A stretch of DNA of 42,407 bases from an uncultured Bacteroidales bacterium (lineage in GTDB: Bacteria > Bacteroidota > Bacteroidia > Bacteroidales > Bacteroidaceae). The stretch is taken from the NCBI GenBank assembly GCA_902772585.1, contig CACYBB010000021.1, positions 1-42,407 of the forward strand, in the 5' to 3' direction. Every line of letters starts with the position of its first letter. Positions within the stretch are counted from its first letter, which is position 1. This document shows, piece after piece, positions 8,549 to 17,003 of the stretch. Both the position numbers and the translations under genes were made by a program. The notes beneath the pieces are model-generated. The model was not told the origin of the DNA and made no database searches. It worked only from the letters and a program-made list of their open reading frames with translations.

Positions 8549-8558
8549 AGAAAAAGAT

Positions 8559-8588
8559 GGGGGCTTCAAATTGAAGTCCCCTCTTTTT
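8559..8588. terminator. Bidirectional rho-independent terminator between gpmI and the Cache phosphatase
   Basis: A stem of about 10 pairs (GGGGGCTTCA against TGAAGTCCCC, one G-T pair) with a 3-base loop is followed by TCTTTTTT on the plus strand. Read on the minus strand it is also followed by a T-rich tract. It overlaps the stop codon of the minus-strand phosphatase (8566-8568). Confidence 0.8.
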
Positions 8589-10578
8589 TGTATTGTATGG
8601 CCAGCATCGTGAGGTCGTCGCTCTGTTCAGCCTCACCGGCAAAGAAGTGGACGGCAGCCGTCATGCGCTGAATGAGTGGCATGGGCTCACACTCGCCTTT
8701 GGCTAACTGCTCTTCAGCCAACTGCAGAATCTGTTCTTCACCAAACTGCTGATGGTGAAGATTCTCCGCCTCGTTGAGACCATCAGTATATAGGAAGATG
8801 GTGGTTCCTGGAGCGATGGTGGTTTCCTGCGGAACGAATTCCCAATCCATGAGACCAATAGGAAGGTTGGACTCGCAAGGCAATACACCTACACCCTGCC
8901 CTATCAGCAACGGAGAATCGTGGCCAGCATTGCAGTAGGTCAGATGACCTGTCTGCAGGTCGAGGACACCTATAAACATCGTCACGAACATATTCATGTC
9001 ATTGCCATCGCACATTGACTCGTTGAGTGCCTTGGCGATGATATGCGGTTCCATGATATGGCCTGAGACATTATGGAACAGTGAACGTGCCACAGCCATG
9101 AACATAGAGGCAGGAACACCCTTACCACTGACATCGCCAATGCAGAAATACAGTTTCTCATCGCGAATGAAGAAGTCGAAGAGGTCGCCACCAACGGCCT
9201 TAGCTGGCGTCAGCTGTCCGTAGATATCGACGTCGTCGCGCTCAGGATATGGCGGGAAGGTCTTGGGTAGCATCGACATCTGGATGGAGTGGGCAATGTT
9301 CAGTTCACTCTCGATAACTGCTTTTTCGGCAGTGGTGGTCTTCAGTTGCTCTGTATATTCAGACAGCGAATGCTCCATCTTTTCAAAGGAGTCGCGCAAC
9401 TGATGTATCTCATCACGGCTCTTTAGTTGTGGCAGCGCAGACTTGAAGTTACCTTTTGCCACATCGTTGGCAGACAAGGCCAATAATCTGATGGGCAGAG
9501 AGGCTTTCTTGATAGCTCGGTCAGTAGTAATGAGAACTACCACCATACTAATTATAATAAAGAAAAGACCAATACCGACAAATATATAGGAAATGATTTC
9601 TACGAATAATTGTCGAATCACCATACTAACTGTCCAAGGAGTGCCTTCTACTGGTCGATAATCAATCCATACTTCGTTATTTTCCAGTTCGATCTCCATC
9701 TCACCACTAAAGTCATTTTCCCTATATTGGATAATATCAGCACAGACATTATCAGGATCATTGGTGACATCGTCTTGGAACTTTTTATTGATGACACGAC
9801 TCTTGTCTGGATGTGCCAAGTAGGTCCCCGTAGAGTCAACGACAAAAGAATACCAGAGCTTCTTCTTTTTAGACGATTTCTGGTCATCTGCGACGTCCTT
9901 TTCAGAAACATCGATAAATGTCGATAACGAGCTACTGAGCCTATCAAGCGATAAATCGACGCCCAATATCGCGACGACATGCTGTTGCCGATTGCGGATA
10001 GGCACTATGTAGGATACTAATGGGGTCTCTTTGTCCATGCCCTCGAAGAAAGGCTTCGACCAGTAGGCAGAGTCTGCTTGGATGGCCTCAACGAACCAGT
10101 CGGCATGGAGATAATCATGCTGTTTGTCGCCAACACTCATCATCTCAACGATATTACTGTCACGACGTACGGCGTAGGGACAGAACCAATGACCTTTCTG
10201 TGGATAATAGTTATCTACGAAGCTGATACCACAACTGCGGACGCACTCATTCGTACGAACCATGCGCTCCATGATATTGAACAGTTTATCAGGATTGTCT
10301 AGGTTCTCTTCAACGAAAGGAACGGTATTATTGGCAGCCACCATGACTTCCGACGTCACACGACGCACCTCTTCATATTTTCCATTTGTAAATTGCTCAA
10401 ATAAGGAAATAAAAAAGACACCGAATAGAAGATAACCAACCGCAAACAATATTAGCATAGGTATGCCCATAAATATCAGCATACGGAGTATGACGCGGCG
10501 TGTCAACCGATCGGAGAACGATTTAGGATAGGGGTTGTCCGACTTCTTCCAGAGTCTCTTAAACAGGTTTTTAAGCAT
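8566..10578 (-). CDS. Cache-HAMP SpoIIE/RsbU-type PP2C serine phosphatase
   Basis: The 670-residue protein has a membrane helix at about 30-58, a periplasmic dCache-like sensor (about 60-320, with VDNYYPQKGHWFCPY and STGTYLAHPDKS), a second helix at 326-352, a HAMP segment and coiled coil (355-425), and a SpoIIE/PP2C domain (425-665). The domain shows IAHSIQMSMLPKTF, VGGDLFDFF (Asp465) and IGDVSGKGVPASMF (Asp482), the metal ligands of active enzymes. It should bind a small extracellular ligand and dephosphorylate a cytoplasmic STAS-type partner, not present here. The gene begins 22 bases after the AGCS symporter gene, so ligand transport and sensing may be co-expressed. Confidence 0.92.
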   Translation of the reverse strand: MLKNLFKRLWKKSDNPYPKSFSDRLTRRVILRMLIFMGIPMLILFAVGYLLFGVFFISLFEQFTNGKYEEVRRVTSEVMVAANNTVPFVEENLDNPDKLFNIMERMVRTNECVRSCGISFVDNYYPQKGHWFCPYAVRRDSNIVEMMSVGDKQHDYLHADWFVEAIQADSAYWSKPFFEGMDKETPLVSYIVPIRNRQQHVVAILGVDLSLDRLSSSLSTFIDVSEKDVADDQKSSKKKKLWYSFVVDSTGTYLAHPDKSRVINKKFQDDVTNDPDNVCADIIQYRENDFSGEMEIELENNEVWIDYRPVEGTPWTVSMVIRQLFVEIISYIFVGIGLFFIIISMVVVLITTDRAIKKASLPIRLLALSANDVAKGNFKSALPQLKSRDEIHQLRDSFEKMEHSLSEYTEQLKTTTAEKAVIESELNIAHSIQMSMLPKTFPPYPERDDVDIYGQLTPAKAVGGDLFDFFIRDEKLYFCIGDVSGKGVPASMFMAVARSLFHNVSGHIMEPHIIAKALNESMCDGNDMNMFVTMFIGVLDLQTGHLTYCNAGHDSPLLIGQGVGVLPCESNLPIGLMDWEFVPQETTIAPGTTIFLYTDGLNEAENLHHQQFGEEQILQLAEEQLAKGECEPMPLIQRMTAAVHFFAGEAEQSDDLTMLAIQYKKEGTSI

Positions 10579-10600
10579 GGTTTCTTATTAGTTTATTATA

Positions 10601-11965
10601 TTATGTTTGTTCTTCGGGCATCTCATCATCCAGATGGTTACTCCACAAGTATTTCTTCGTCTCATGTGCAGCCACACCGCTCAACAGCAGGAGTGCGATG
10701 AGGTTAGGGATAGCCATCAGTGCATTCATGCAGTCGGCTATGTTCCAGATGATATCCAGATTGATGATACTGCCAAAGAACAAAGCAACGATATAGAGGA
10801 TGCGATAAAAGCGGTTGATACGATGACCTTCGATGTAGTTAACGGCACTCTCACCATAGTAGCTCCAGCCCAGAATGGTGCTGAAGGCAAAAGTCAGGAT
10901 GCCAAAGGTCAGCAAGGGAGCACCGACATAGGGAATCTTTGAAAAGGCGACCTTCGTCAGGGCAGCACCATCAGCATAGGTGATATCCGGATAGGCAAGG
11001 ATACTACTGACGAGTACGAGTCCTGTCAAGGCACAGATGATGACCGTGTCCCAGAACGTACCCGTACTGCTGACCAACGCCTGACGGACAGGATTACGCG
11101 TCTGTGCTGCTGCCGCAACGATGGGTGCCGAACCCATACCGCTCTCATTGGAGAAAAGGCCACGGGCAATACCATAGCGGGCTGCCATCATGACCGTTGC
11201 TCCCACAAAGCCACCACCAGCAGCGGAGGGATTGAAAGCCGCATCGATGATAAGCTGTACAGCCGGCCATACATAGTCGTGATTGATGCTGAGGATGACG
11301 ATACAGCCCAACACATAGAGCACGGCCATGAAAGGCACAAGGACAGTACATACACGGGCTATGGCCTTGACACCACCAAGAATAACTGCCGCCGTCAGCA
11401 AACAGACCACAATACCGATGACCCACGTTTCGATGCCAAAGGTTTCGTGAGCCAGTAAAGCAATGCTGTTGGCTTGAACGGTACAGCCAATGCCAAAGGA
11501 TGCCAATGCCGTAAAGACGGCAAAGAGGATGGCTAGCCACTTCATGTGCAGACCACGCTCCAAGGCATACATCGGACCACCATACATCTGTCCGTTGTCT
11601 GCCTTGACGCGGTATTTCACAGCCAGCAGTCCTTCTGCGTATTTCGTCGACATGCCGAAGATGCCTGTCAACCAGCACCATAACACGGCACCAGGACCTC
11701 CCAGCGCTACGGCTGTTGCTACACCGACGATATTACCCGTACCAATGGTAGCGGCCAGTGCAGTAGCCAACGCACCAAACTGGCTGACGTCGCCTGCTGC
11801 CCCTGGGTCTTTCTTCACTGACAGGCGAATGCCTGTGAACAGCTTTCTTTGTGGGAAGCGCAACCTGACAGTCAGGAACACATGGGTTCCTAACAGCAGG
11901 ATAATCATCGGCCATCCCCACAGAAAGCCACTGACCAGTGAGAAAAACGCATTTATCGTCTCCAC
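10601..11965 (-). CDS. Sodium:alanine (AGCS-family) amino acid symporter
   Basis: This 454-residue inner-membrane protein has about 10-11 hydrophobic helices and the AGCS signatures TIGTGNIVGVATAVALGGPGA, FGMSTKYAEG, GGPMYALERGL and SNESGMGSAPIVAAAA. The family imports alanine, glycine or related amino acids with sodium. D-alanine and glycine metabolism touch peptidoglycan synthesis, which may matter because the gene starts only 14 bases after the ftsZ stop. The link to the dcw cluster is inferred from spacing. Substrate cannot be read from sequence. Confidence 0.93.
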   Translation of the reverse strand: METINAFFSLVSGFLWGWPMIILLLGTHVFLTVRLRFPQRKLFTGIRLSVKKDPGAAGDVSQFGALATALAATIGTGNIVGVATAVALGGPGAVLWCWLTGIFGMSTKYAEGLLAVKYRVKADNGQMYGGPMYALERGLHMKWLAILFAVFTALASFGIGCTVQANSIALLAHETFGIETWVIGIVVCLLTAAVILGGVKAIARVCTVLVPFMAVLYVLGCIVILSINHDYVWPAVQLIIDAAFNPSAAGGGFVGATVMMAARYGIARGLFSNESGMGSAPIVAAAAQTRNPVRQALVSSTGTFWDTVIICALTGLVLVSSILAYPDITYADGAALTKVAFSKIPYVGAPLLTFGILTFAFSTILGWSYYGESAVNYIEGHRINRFYRILYIVALFFGSIINLDIIWNIADCMNALMAIPNLIALLLLSGVAAHETKKYLWSNHLDDEMPEEQT

Positions 11966-11979
11966 GCAGTCACATGATA

Positions 11980-13302
11980 TTATGCAAACTTAATCGTACC
12001 CTGAATAGGTTCTGGCTGTGCCTCTTGCTTCTGCTGAGGTTCCTCGCCACTGGCCTGCTGATAGATGCTATCGAGTATCTCGCGGGTACGCTTGTAGGTA
12101 GGAGTCTGCTCTACGGCAGAGATCACATCGTCGTTATCCAGATCCTCTGGACGGAACAGGAAGATATGCGGACGACGCTTGTAGCGCTTGCTGGAGCCAT
12201 CACCACCATAGAAACGGTTGCGGCGATCCTGGCGCTGAGCTTCCTTCTCCTGCTCAGCGGCAATGCGTGTTGCCTCCTCCTGAGTGTTATGACGCTGGCG
12301 GTGGCTTGACATGCCATCGACGCTATCAATACCGAAGCCGGTAGCAAGAATGGTGACTTTCACCTTCTTACCCAGTTCGGGGTCGGTAGCCAAGCCCCAC
12401 TTAATCTCGAAGTCGTTGCCAAACTTACCCATGAAGTCATTGACATCGTTCATCTCCTCCATCATCAGCGACTCCTTACCATCCTTACCGCCAGAGAAAG
12501 AGATGGAAAGGAGAATCTTCTTGGAGTTGAAGACATCGTTCTCATTGAGCAGCGGAGAATTCAGAGCATCTTCGATAGCCTTGCGCACACGGCCTTCGCC
12601 CTCACCGTAACCAGTTGACATGATGGCAACGCCACCGTCCTTCAATACGGTCTTCACATCATTGAAGTCGAGGTTGATGAGACCATGAACGGTGATAATC
12701 TCAGCGATAGACTTGGCTGCAACGCTCAGCGTATCATCAGCCTTACCAAAGGCATCAAGAACTGTCAGTTCAGGATAGATCTCGCGCAGACGCTCGTTGT
12801 TGATAACCAACAGGGCATCGACATGCTTCTGCATCTCCTCAACGCCATCCAGTGCCTGGTCAATCTTACGGTCACCCTCAAAACGGAAGGGAATCGTTAC
12901 GATACCTACAGTCAGGATACCCATCTCCTTAGAGACACGGGCAATGACGGGGGCAGCACCAGTACCAGTACCACCACCCATACCGGCAGTGATAAACGCC
13001 ATACGGGTTCCATCAGTGAAGAGACCCTTGATGTCCTCCAGACTCTCCTCAGCGGCAGCACGAGCACGCTCAGGACGGTTACCGGCACCAAGGCCCTCCT
13101 TACCCAATTGCAGATGCACGGGAACTGGTGAATCGTTCAGCGCCTGATTATCAGTATTACAAAGCACGAAAGTCACATCGTGAATACCTTCGCGATACAT
13201 GTGGTTGACGGCATTACCGCCACCGCCACCAACACCAATCACCTTGATGATGCTGTTCTCCTTTTCGGGTTCACCGAAGTCGAGCAATATGTTGTTGTCC
13301 AT
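11980..13302 (-). CDS. ftsZ: Cell division tubulin homologue FtsZ
   Basis: FtsZ is the GTPase that polymerises into the division ring at midcell. The 440-residue protein has the GTP-binding tubulin signature GGGTGTG at 109-115, an N-terminal GVGGGGGNAVNHM loop, and the T7 catalytic loop NLDFND at 210-215. The tail after about residue 320 is long, charged and Gln-rich. A TPTYKR segment resembling the conserved peptide that binds FtsA lies about 35 residues before the end rather than at the very C-terminus. It follows ftsA through a 62-base octamer-repeat spacer and is followed by the AGCS symporter after 14 bases. Confidence 0.98.
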   Translation of the reverse strand: MDNNILLDFGEPEKENSIIKVIGVGGGGGNAVNHMYREGIHDVTFVLCNTDNQALNDSPVPVHLQLGKEGLGAGNRPERARAAAEESLEDIKGLFTDGTRMAFITAGMGGGTGTGAAPVIARVSKEMGILTVGIVTIPFRFEGDRKIDQALDGVEEMQKHVDALLVINNERLREIYPELTVLDAFGKADDTLSVAAKSIAEIITVHGLINLDFNDVKTVLKDGGVAIMSTGYGEGEGRVRKAIEDALNSPLLNENDVFNSKKILLSISFSGGKDGKESLMMEEMNDVNDFMGKFGNDFEIKWGLATDPELGKKVKVTILATGFGIDSVDGMSSHRQRHNTQEEATRIAAEQEKEAQRQDRRNRFYGGDGSSKRYKRRPHIFLFRPEDLDNDDVISAVEQTPTYKRTREILDSIYQQASGEEPQQKQEAQPEPIQGTIKFA

Positions 13303-13317
13303 ACTTTTTCTTTTTTT

Positions 13318-13365
13318 CGTTATTACGATATTACGTTATTACGATATTTCGAAGTTTCGAAGTGT
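13318..13365. repeat. Octamer tandem repeat in the ftsA-ftsZ spacer
   Basis: CG dinucleotides fall at 13318, 13326, 13334, 13342, 13350 and 13358, exactly every 8 bases, in degenerate units of the type CGTTATTA or CGATATTA. The array runs from the ftsA stop codon to about 15 bases before the ftsZ ATG and ends next to a T-rich (A-rich on the coding strand) tract. Confidence 0.85.
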
Positions 13366-14813
13366 TATTCTTCTTCCTTCACAATTTCGGTAGCAGCCTT
13401 CTTCAGCCAGCGTCCGAACTTGCTCAGCGGACTGTTGCGGCGACGCTCCTCAGCCTCTTCGCGAGCGATACGCTCAGCCTCCTCACGGGCAATACGCTCC
13501 TCCTCTTCCTTCTTGAGACGAGCCTCTTCTTCCGCACGACGAATCTCCTCAGCAGTGCGTACCACACCGGCAGGCGTCTCTGTGGCCTGACGGGCACGGC
13601 GTTGTTCGAGGGTATCAGCAGGAGACTGGCGCTGAGCAGCAAAGAGATCGCCGTTGGGATCGTACTCACCACCAGCACAATTGATATCGCCCTTAGCCAA
13701 CAGACCCAGAACGGTGTTCATGCGTCCGTCATGAGCTGTCACCTCAGGAATCTGTGAGGTAATGGTCTGTGTCACAAACTTGGCGATACGAATCTTGTCA
13801 ATATGCGTATAGTTCTGGAAGGCTTTCTCGATTTCCTTCATATTCGAACCACCACCAGTGAGGATGATACCACCGAGAAGCTTGTCGCAGTAATCTTCAG
13901 GAACCTGGCACCACACGTTGGCGATAATCTCCTCCAGACGACCTTCAACAATCTCGATGAATTTACGGCACTCTACCTGACGATCCTGATCGATAGAATA
14001 CTTCATATTGTTGTCTATCTCGTTATTCTCGGTATAGGCACAACCATACTTAATCATCATCTGTTCAGCAACACGTTCCTCCATCTGGAGTGAGGCAATA
14101 TCCTTCACGATGTTGTTGAAACCAAGAGGAATGACTGCCAGATGACGCAGGATGTTCTTGAAATAGACACTGACTGTTGTGGTGTCGGCACCTAAGTCTA
14201 CCAAGGCACAACCAGAGCGGCGCTCTGCCTCTGTCAGCACGCTGTCAGCGAGTGCCAAAGGAGCGAGGTACATCTCAGCGACATTGATCTCTGCATTCTC
14301 AAAACACTTGTTAAGATTCTTGTAGAAGGTCTTACGCTGCAGGATGTTCAGGAAATTGCCTTCGATATGCGAGCACTGAATACCAACGGGATCGAGCTGA
14401 TACTGGGCATCGACCTTGTACTCCTGTACGGCAGCATCGAGGATTTCCTGATCTGGGTAATTGATGTTGCGGTTAGCATCCATCAATTCAATAACCATGT
14501 CTTGCGTAACAACGCTATCGTCGGTAATGTCTTTGGCGATGACGTTGTGAATAGAGCGGATAGACTGACCAGCAACACCCACATAAACCTGTGTGATGGT
14601 CGTCTTCAATTGCTTTTCCAGACGGCTGACGATATTCGTCAGACACTGGGCGGTCTTGTCGATGTTGTAAACCACACCCTTGCGGATAAACGACGAAGAA
14701 TCCTCCTTGACACTGGCCAGCACCTGAATGCTGCCGTCGAGGTTCTTCTTACCCGCGATACCGGTCATCTTTGATGACCCCAGCTCGATAGCTACGATGA
14801 ATTCCTTTGGCAT
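13365..14813 (-). CDS. ftsA: Cell division actin-like protein FtsA
   Basis: FtsA tethers FtsZ filaments to the membrane and signals to the septal synthase. The 482-residue protein has the actin-fold phosphate loop AIELGSSKMTG near the N-terminus, the SHS2 subdomain region (VYVGVAGQSIRSIHN), a second phosphate loop ALVDLGADTTTVSVY and the ATP motif GGIILTGGGSNMKEIE. Compared with the roughly 420-residue E. coli protein it has a long C-terminal linker rich in Glu and Arg (repeated ERIAREEA), then an amphipathic helix (SPLSKFGRWLKKAATEI) suited to membrane binding. It lies 19 bases after ftsQ. Confidence 0.97.
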   Translation of the reverse strand: MPKEFIVAIELGSSKMTGIAGKKNLDGSIQVLASVKEDSSSFIRKGVVYNIDKTAQCLTNIVSRLEKQLKTTITQVYVGVAGQSIRSIHNVIAKDITDDSVVTQDMVIELMDANRNINYPDQEILDAAVQEYKVDAQYQLDPVGIQCSHIEGNFLNILQRKTFYKNLNKCFENAEINVAEMYLAPLALADSVLTEAERRSGCALVDLGADTTTVSVYFKNILRHLAVIPLGFNNIVKDIASLQMEERVAEQMMIKYGCAYTENNEIDNNMKYSIDQDRQVECRKFIEIVEGRLEEIIANVWCQVPEDYCDKLLGGIILTGGGSNMKEIEKAFQNYTHIDKIRIAKFVTQTITSQIPEVTAHDGRMNTVLGLLAKGDINCAGGEYDPNGDLFAAQRQSPADTLEQRRARQATETPAGVVRTAEEIRRAEEEARLKKEEEERIAREEAERIAREEAEERRRNSPLSKFGRWLKKAATEIVKEEE

Positions 14814-14832
14814 CTCTTACGTATTTTAGATA

Positions 14833-15576
14833 TTATCTTTTTTTGCAAATAATCTGATTGTCAAACTCAATATTGATATAGGAGTACTTGTTCCAGCCAG
14901 CCTTGGAGAGTCCATATTTATAGAATTTCTCCAGACGCGCCAGCTTACGTTCAAGGTTAGAGGGACTGCCGAGATAGACGATATGGTCACCAACACGTGG
15001 CACCATCTCAATAGAACCGTCGGCCAACACATTAAGCTGCTCTACCTGATTACCCCACAGCGGAGAGTTCAACAGATAGCAGCCGATATCTTTCAGAACC
15101 TTTTGGGCGTATTTCTGATGAATGGCTCCTGTGGCTATCACCAAGTCGCTGGCAAAGTGTGTGTTCGGCATGATGTTACCATGCTCATCGACATAGTAGT
15201 CATCACCATTGTCAGCCTTGACACGCATAACAGGCAGACGTTGGTCAATAGAGATATTGATATGGCCTGTCTGCGTCTTGTAACACTGGGCATTCTTGAC
15301 GAAAGGATTCTTCTGGAGCTGTTCCTCGATGTTACGCACATCAACTTGATTCATCTGGTCACCGACAGGATAGCATCGTGAACGCTGGAGCAAGTTTTTT
15401 ATCTCCTCCTGGTCCAGAAAACCCTTGACGGAACCATCTTCGATATGAATATTAACCTCACGACACACGTTGTCTGACTCATCAGGACAATTAAATGCCG
15501 TGATGGCCAGTACAAGGTAGACCGCCAGTGCGATGTCTGCCAAGACAATAGCTGATTGTTTCCAGTTGATAGTCAC
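14833..15576 (-). CDS. ftsQ: Cell division protein FtsQ
   Basis: The 247-residue bitopic protein has one N-terminal membrane helix (about residues 8-28) and a periplasmic part with a POTRA-like region (FLDQEEIKNLLQ to KNPFVKNAQCYKTQTGHINISI) and the FtsQ beta domain (QRLPVMRVKADNGDDYYVDEHG). FtsQ links early and late division proteins through FtsB and FtsL. Similarity is weaker than for its neighbours, but the position between murC (11-base gap) and ftsA (19-base gap) is the conserved dcw position. An FtsB gene is not apparent in this window. Confidence 0.9.
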   Translation of the reverse strand: MTINWKQSAIVLADIALAVYLVLAITAFNCPDESDNVCREVNIHIEDGSVKGFLDQEEIKNLLQRSRCYPVGDQMNQVDVRNIEEQLQKNPFVKNAQCYKTQTGHINISIDQRLPVMRVKADNGDDYYVDEHGNIMPNTHFASDLVIATGAIHQKYAQKVLKDIGCYLLNSPLWGNQVEQLNVLADGSIEMVPRVGDHIVYLGSPSNLERKLARLEKFYKYGLSKAGWNKYSYINIEFDNQIICKKR

Positions 15577-15587
15577 TATTCAAGCAA

Positions 15588-16970
15588 TTATAGATAGGCC
15601 TTTTCTTTTAATATTCTTGCCATCTCAGGTACCTGGTTATCCAGATCGCCAGCTCCCAAGACGATAAGCACGTCGAACGAGTGCTCCTTGACGAATGTCA
15701 GCACCTCATCCTTGTTAATCATCTGCTTCTCGATACCTGGACGCAAGTTGTCATAGATGAGCGCCGACGTAACACCCTCAATGGGTAACTCACGGGCGGG
15801 ATAAATTTCGGTGAGGATAACCTCATCGAGCAAACTCAACGCATCAGCGAAATCATGATAGAAGTCGCGAGTACGTGTATACAGATGTGGCTGGAAGATG
15901 GCCGTAATCTTACGGTTCTTATACAACTCACGGATGCTGCGTGCACTCTGCAGAATCTCCTTAGGATGGTGGGCATAGTCACTCAGGAAGACCAGTTTGT
16001 CGGTCTTAATCTTAAAGTCAAAGCGACGCTCCACACCACTATAGGTCATCAGACCTATGCGGAGCTCCTCAGCAGTGCATCCTGCCAACTGAGCCATCGC
16101 CATGGCAGCGATGCCATTCTCAATATTGATGGGTACAGGCTGTCCCAGTTCGATATTCTTCACCGACTCAATGGGTGAGATGAAGTCAAAGGTAATCTCG
16201 CCATTCTCAATGCGGATATTCTCTGCATGGAAATCGCCCTCGGTCAAGGCATAGTCATAGCGACGTACACCTGCGGGCAGGTTCTCCTGCATTTCCAAGC
16301 CACGATGGATAATCAATGCACCTTCGGGTTGAATCAGTTCCGTATAGTGACGGAAACTCTCCAGATAAGCCTCCTTGGTACCATAGATATCCAGATGGTC
16401 GGGGTCTGTCGATGTGATAACCGTCATATAGGGTGACAACCAATGGAACGAACGGTCGAACTCGTCAGCCTCAATAACTACATAGTCTGAGTCAGAGAGG
16501 ATATAATTCGTTCCATAGTTCTTGGAGATACCACCGAGAAAGGCGTTACAGTCCAGATGACTTTGGTGCATGATATGGGCACACATCGTCGAGGTTGTAG
16601 TCTTGCCGTGGGTACCTGCAACACACAAGCCCTTGTGTTGACGGGTCAACGTACCTAACACCTGTGCACGCTTCTGTATCTCGAAACCATTCTCACGGAA
16701 GTACACGAGTTCTTGATGGTCGGCAGGAATTGCTGGTGTATAGATGACGAGACAATTCTCTTTCTTACGACAGGTATGAGGAATCTCGTTGACATTCTCC
16801 TCGTAATGGATGAGCATGCCTTCCTTCTCCAGTTGGCGGGTCAGCGTGCTGGGTGTCTTATCGTAGCCGGCAACCACCAGACCACGCTTGATGAAATAAC
16901 GGGCAATGGCACTCATGCCGATGCCACCGGCTCCTACGAAATATACTGCTTTGATATCTTTCAGTTCCAT
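15588..16970 (-). CDS. murC: UDP-N-acetylmuramate--L-alanine ligase MurC
   Basis: MurC adds the first residue, L-alanine, to UDP-MurNAc in the cytoplasm, using ATP. The 460-residue protein has the N-terminal UDP-binding loop FVGAGGIGMSAIARYF (residues 11-26), the Mur ligase P-loop AGTHGKTTT at 118-126, VVIEADEFDRSF, TSTDPDHLDIYG and the DYAHHPKEI motif of the C-terminal domain. Length matches the family. The start lies 25 bases after the murG stop, in a gap filled by a 9-base tandem repeat. Confidence 0.98.
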   Translation of the reverse strand: MELKDIKAVYFVGAGGIGMSAIARYFIKRGLVVAGYDKTPSTLTRQLEKEGMLIHYEENVNEIPHTCRKKENCLVIYTPAIPADHQELVYFRENGFEIQKRAQVLGTLTRQHKGLCVAGTHGKTTTSTMCAHIMHQSHLDCNAFLGGISKNYGTNYILSDSDYVVIEADEFDRSFHWLSPYMTVITSTDPDHLDIYGTKEAYLESFRHYTELIQPEGALIIHRGLEMQENLPAGVRRYDYALTEGDFHAENIRIENGEITFDFISPIESVKNIELGQPVPINIENGIAAMAMAQLAGCTAEELRIGLMTYSGVERRFDFKIKTDKLVFLSDYAHHPKEILQSARSIRELYKNRKITAIFQPHLYTRTRDFYHDFADALSLLDEVILTEIYPARELPIEGVTSALIYDNLRPGIEKQMINKDEVLTFVKEHSFDVLIVLGAGDLDNQVPEMARILKEKAYL

Positions 16971-17003
16971 AATGGGTTTAATGGGTCTAATGGGGTTAGT
17001 GGG
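16971..17003. repeat. Nonamer tandem repeat between murG and murC
   Basis: AATGGG or AGTGGG begins at 16971, 16980, 16989 and 16998, exactly 9 bases apart. The array covers the whole gap from the murG stop codon (16996-16998) to the base before the murC ATG (16970). Confidence 0.7.
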
